DNA of 64,000 bases, taken from assembly GCF_000429125.1 (NCBI RefSeq), contig NZ_AUBG01000002.1:372001-436000 (forward strand). The letters run 5' to 3'. Source of the stretch: Aequorivita capsosiphonis DSM 23843. Its GTDB lineage: Bacteria > Bacteroidota > Bacteroidia > Flavobacteriales > Flavobacteriaceae. The notes under the pieces are model-generated. The model ran no database searches. It was not told the DNA's origin and saw nothing but the letters and a program-made list of their open reading frames with translations. Position numbers and translations under genes: made by a program. Below are positions 62,143 through 64,000 of this stretch, one piece after another (the first letter of the stretch is position 1; each line of letters starts with the position of its first letter).

Positions 62143-63378
62143 TTAGTCGATTAAATAGTTGATAATGGACGATTGCTCATAGTATAATTTGATCGATTCA
62201 ATTTGGCTCATCTGAAACTTTAACTGTAATTCCTGAATATCCAGCACATCATTAAAATCTATGGTTCCAGTTTCGTAATTCTTAATTAATATTTCCTCTG
62301 CATCTTCAGCTTGTTTTAAATTCTTTCCTAGGGTGTTGAATTTAATTCGAGACTGGTTCCGTTGGGAAATAGCTTTGGACAAATCAGCTTTTAAGGAATT
62401 AAGACGTTCTTCTTTTTGGGATTGGATTTCCTGTTTGCGCAGTTCATTTTGCCTGGATTGGGATTTATATTTTTTGTTGAAAATTGGAATTGATACCGAA
62501 AACATCGGCATCACCATATCTTTAAAAGAGCTGGTTATCATTGGGCTGTTTTCTTGATTGATATATTCCACTCCAAAACCTATCATCGGACCATTTTCTT
62601 TTTGGTTTAACAACTCAGATTGTTCCACAGATTCATAAAGTTTGTCATATTTGAGCAATTCCGGGTTTACCGACAAGGTCTCATAGCTGTAAAAATTATC
62701 GTCTTCTGGAATTTCCATAGGGGAAACCACCGTCACAATTTTATCAAAATCCCTGTTTAACAAACTGTTCATAGCTGCCTGGATTCCCTTATTCTGTTGA
62801 ATTAATACATCTTTTTCCTGTTGAAGTTCGTTCTGCCGAATTTGTAACCGTAGTACGTCAACCGCAGAGGCTTTCCCCACTTCCACGGAAGTGAGGGCAA
62901 GTTTTTCATAGGTCTGCAGAAGTGCTATATTTTTATCAAGCACTTCTTGTTTGGATCTAATTTCATAGAGCAGATAATAAAATTGGGAAACAGAAAGTGC
63001 TAGCTTACGCTTGGCGATCGTTACTTCCACATATTGCGCTTCAGCTATTGAGGAAGCGTAATCTTGCCGTGCCGATATGGTTCCAAACCACGGTAACATT
63101 TGCATTACAGAGACTTTAAACCGATCCATGGGCATTTCCATTTCAGGTTTTATAGCCATTACACCAACATTAAATTCGGTATTTGGCAAGCTGTTTACTT
63201 CATTTACTTTTTCGGAAACAATCTTATACTGAAAATCAAACTTTTCAATTTCAGGACTGTTGGTAATAGCTTCGTCTATATAAGTCTGCAAACCCTGGCT
63301 GTAACCTGAAATACTCAAGAAACAAGAGCCGAGAATCAGGATGGCTTTTGGTATTATATGATATTTTGATTGTCTCAT
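62143..63378 (-). CDS. TolC family outer membrane factor
   Basis: An outer-membrane efflux channel of 411 residues, partner of the CusA/CusB pump. Signal peptide MRQSKYHIIPKAILILGSCF and on (1-28, ends SGYSQ); the rest has the TolC alternation of helices and short strands, with YYLLYEIRSKQEVLDKNIALLQTYEKLAL (about 135-163) and KYKSQSRQNELRKQEIQSQKEERL (about 307-330). I start at the ATG at 63378, since the ORF extends to 63405 over the end of cusA. 10 bp separate it from cusA. Confidence 0.9.
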   Translation of the reverse strand: MRQSKYHIIPKAILILGSCFLSISGYSQGLQTYIDEAITNSPEIEKFDFQYKIVSEKVNEVNSLPNTEFNVGVMAIKPEMEMPMDRFKVSVMQMLPWFGTISARQDYASSIAEAQYVEVTIAKRKLALSVSQFYYLLYEIRSKQEVLDKNIALLQTYEKLALTSVEVGKASAVDVLRLQIRQNELQQEKDVLIQQNKGIQAAMNSLLNRDFDKIVTVVSPMEIPEDDNFYSYETLSVNPELLKYDKLYESVEQSELLNQKENGPMIGFGVEYINQENSPMITSSFKDMVMPMFSVSIPIFNKKYKSQSRQNELRKQEIQSQKEERLNSLKADLSKAISQRNQSRIKFNTLGKNLKQAEDAEEILIKNYETGTIDFNDVLDIQELQLKFQMSQIESIKLYYEQSSIINYLID

Positions 63379-63388
63379 TTTTATTGTT

Positions 63389-64000
63389 TTAATCTTGGTT
63401 CTCAATCCTTAATTTTTTATACCTCCTTTTTGCTAGGCTTTCCTTTCTCCAACTAAACAATACCGGAACCACAAAGAGGGTTATCAAAGCAATCAACATT
63501 CCACCAAAACTTGGAATTGCCATTGGGATCATTATATCACTTCCTCGACCAGTAGAGGTTAGAATTGGCAACAAAGCAAGAATAGTCGTGGCCGTAGTCA
63601 TCAAGCAAGGACGTATTCTTTTCATTCCGGCTTCTACTACAGATGCGCGGATTTCGGTTACATTTTCGGGATCGTTTTTATCAAAAGTTTGGGTGAGATA
63701 TGTTGCCATAACTACCCCGTCATCTGTGGCAATTCCGAAGAGCGCAATAAAACCTACCCAAACGGCGACACTCAAATTGATGGTGTGCATCTGAAACAGA
63801 TCTCGTAAGTTTTCCCCAAAAAAGCTGAAGTTTAAAAACCAATCCTGCCCATAAAACCAAATCATCAAAAAGCCACCGGCAAAAGCTACGGCAATTCCTG
63901 AAAACACCATTAGCGAGGTAGTCACTGAGCGGAATTGGAAGTAAAGGATCAAAAAGATGATCACCAAGGCCAGAGGCACGATTACGGAGAGTGTTTTTTC
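63389..64000 (-). CDS. cusA: CusA/CzcA-type heavy-metal RND efflux pump, C-terminal part
   Basis: The frame is open to the window edge, so only the last 204 codons are seen. They contain the transmembrane block LALVIIFLILYFQFRSVTTSLMVFSGIAVAFAGGFLMIWF, the RND GIATDDGVVMATYLTQTF segment with the Asp pair of the proton pathway, and RIRPCLMTTATTILALLPILTSTGRGSDIMIPMAIPSFGGM. This is the export pump of the copper island; the 5' part is outside. Export of Cu(I)/Ag(I) is inferred from context and the strong CusA resemblance. Confidence 0.93.
   Translation of the reverse strand, partial: EKTLSVIVPLALVIIFLILYFQFRSVTTSLMVFSGIAVAFAGGFLMIWFYGQDWFLNFSFFGENLRDLFQMHTINLSVAVWVGFIALFGIATDDGVVMATYLTQTFDKNDPENVTEIRASVVEAGMKRIRPCLMTTATTILALLPILTSTGRGSDIMIPMAIPSFGGMLIALITLFVVPVLFSWRKESLAKRRYKKLRIENQD

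Overview
The window looks like chromosomal DNA of a marine-type Flavobacteriaceae (Bacteroidota). The evidence is low G+C content, several -7 promoter boxes of the Bacteroidota type (TAnnTTTG), a 2TM-domain/LytTR signalling operon, an M16 protease lipoprotein, a LETM1-related protein, and a decayed C-terminal sorting signal of the type IX secretion system. I cannot fix the genus from sequence alone. There are about 60 protein genes, one tRNA-Pro(GGG), no rRNA, no CRISPR array and no recognisable insertion sequence.

Layout. 1-8000 (mostly minus strand): an M16 zinc protease cut by the window edge, YifB/ComM ATPase, a small orphan gene, and a glycolysis unit (pfkA, gapA, a BadF-type sugar kinase). 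8000-14560 (minus): a SatD-DUF3307-tilS-hydrolase operon behind an unusually clear palindromic operator, preceded by pabB and a flavin reductase. 14800-18000 (plus): an ECF sigma factor with its RskA-like anti-sigma factor, a run of hairpins, and a LETM1-related gene. 18000-21430 (minus): a LytS-like histidine kinase with a C-terminal 2TM domain, three stand-alone 2TM proteins and a LytTR response regulator. 21600-26200 (minus): TPR protein, DUF2141, TonB-dependent receptor, and a DUF2975/XRE pair. 26370-34740: mixed housekeeping genes (YdeI-like, adenylate cyclase, NDH-2, a second ECF sigma factor, PlsC, CoA pyrophosphatase, cyclophilin lipoprotein, TRIC channel). 34840-41840: a membrane/MoxR cluster (RDD, SpoIIM, membrane protein, DUF4129, DUF4350, MoxR, DUF58). 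42000-51000: oxyR, a DUF4870-PadR-PspC-head GIN envelope-stress-like operon, trxB and mqo.

51000-64000 is the most accessory part. tRNA-Pro is followed by three hairpin-bearing 89-bp tandem repeats and a CHRD lipoprotein. A copper-handling island of nine minus-strand genes then runs to the window end: CusB-type adaptor with a DUF3347 tail, DUF305 protein, a Cu P-type ATPase with three nearly identical HMA domains, a haem-binding protein, a lone DUF3347 protein, a multicopper oxidase fused to a CopB-like beta-barrel, an HMA-AraC regulator, TolC and CusA. Together these would sense cytoplasmic copper (HMA-AraC), pump it to the periplasm (P-type ATPase), oxidise Cu(I) there (oxidase) and export it across the outer membrane (CusA/CusB/TolC).

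The best candidates for something undescribed are the SatD operator array, the 2TM expansion around one kinase, the HMA-AraC sensor beside the triplicated HMA ATPase, the hairpin tandem repeats next to tRNA-Pro, two candidate structured RNAs (16.2-16.4 kb and 54.2-54.3 kb), and short palindromic repeats that have entered coding sequences.
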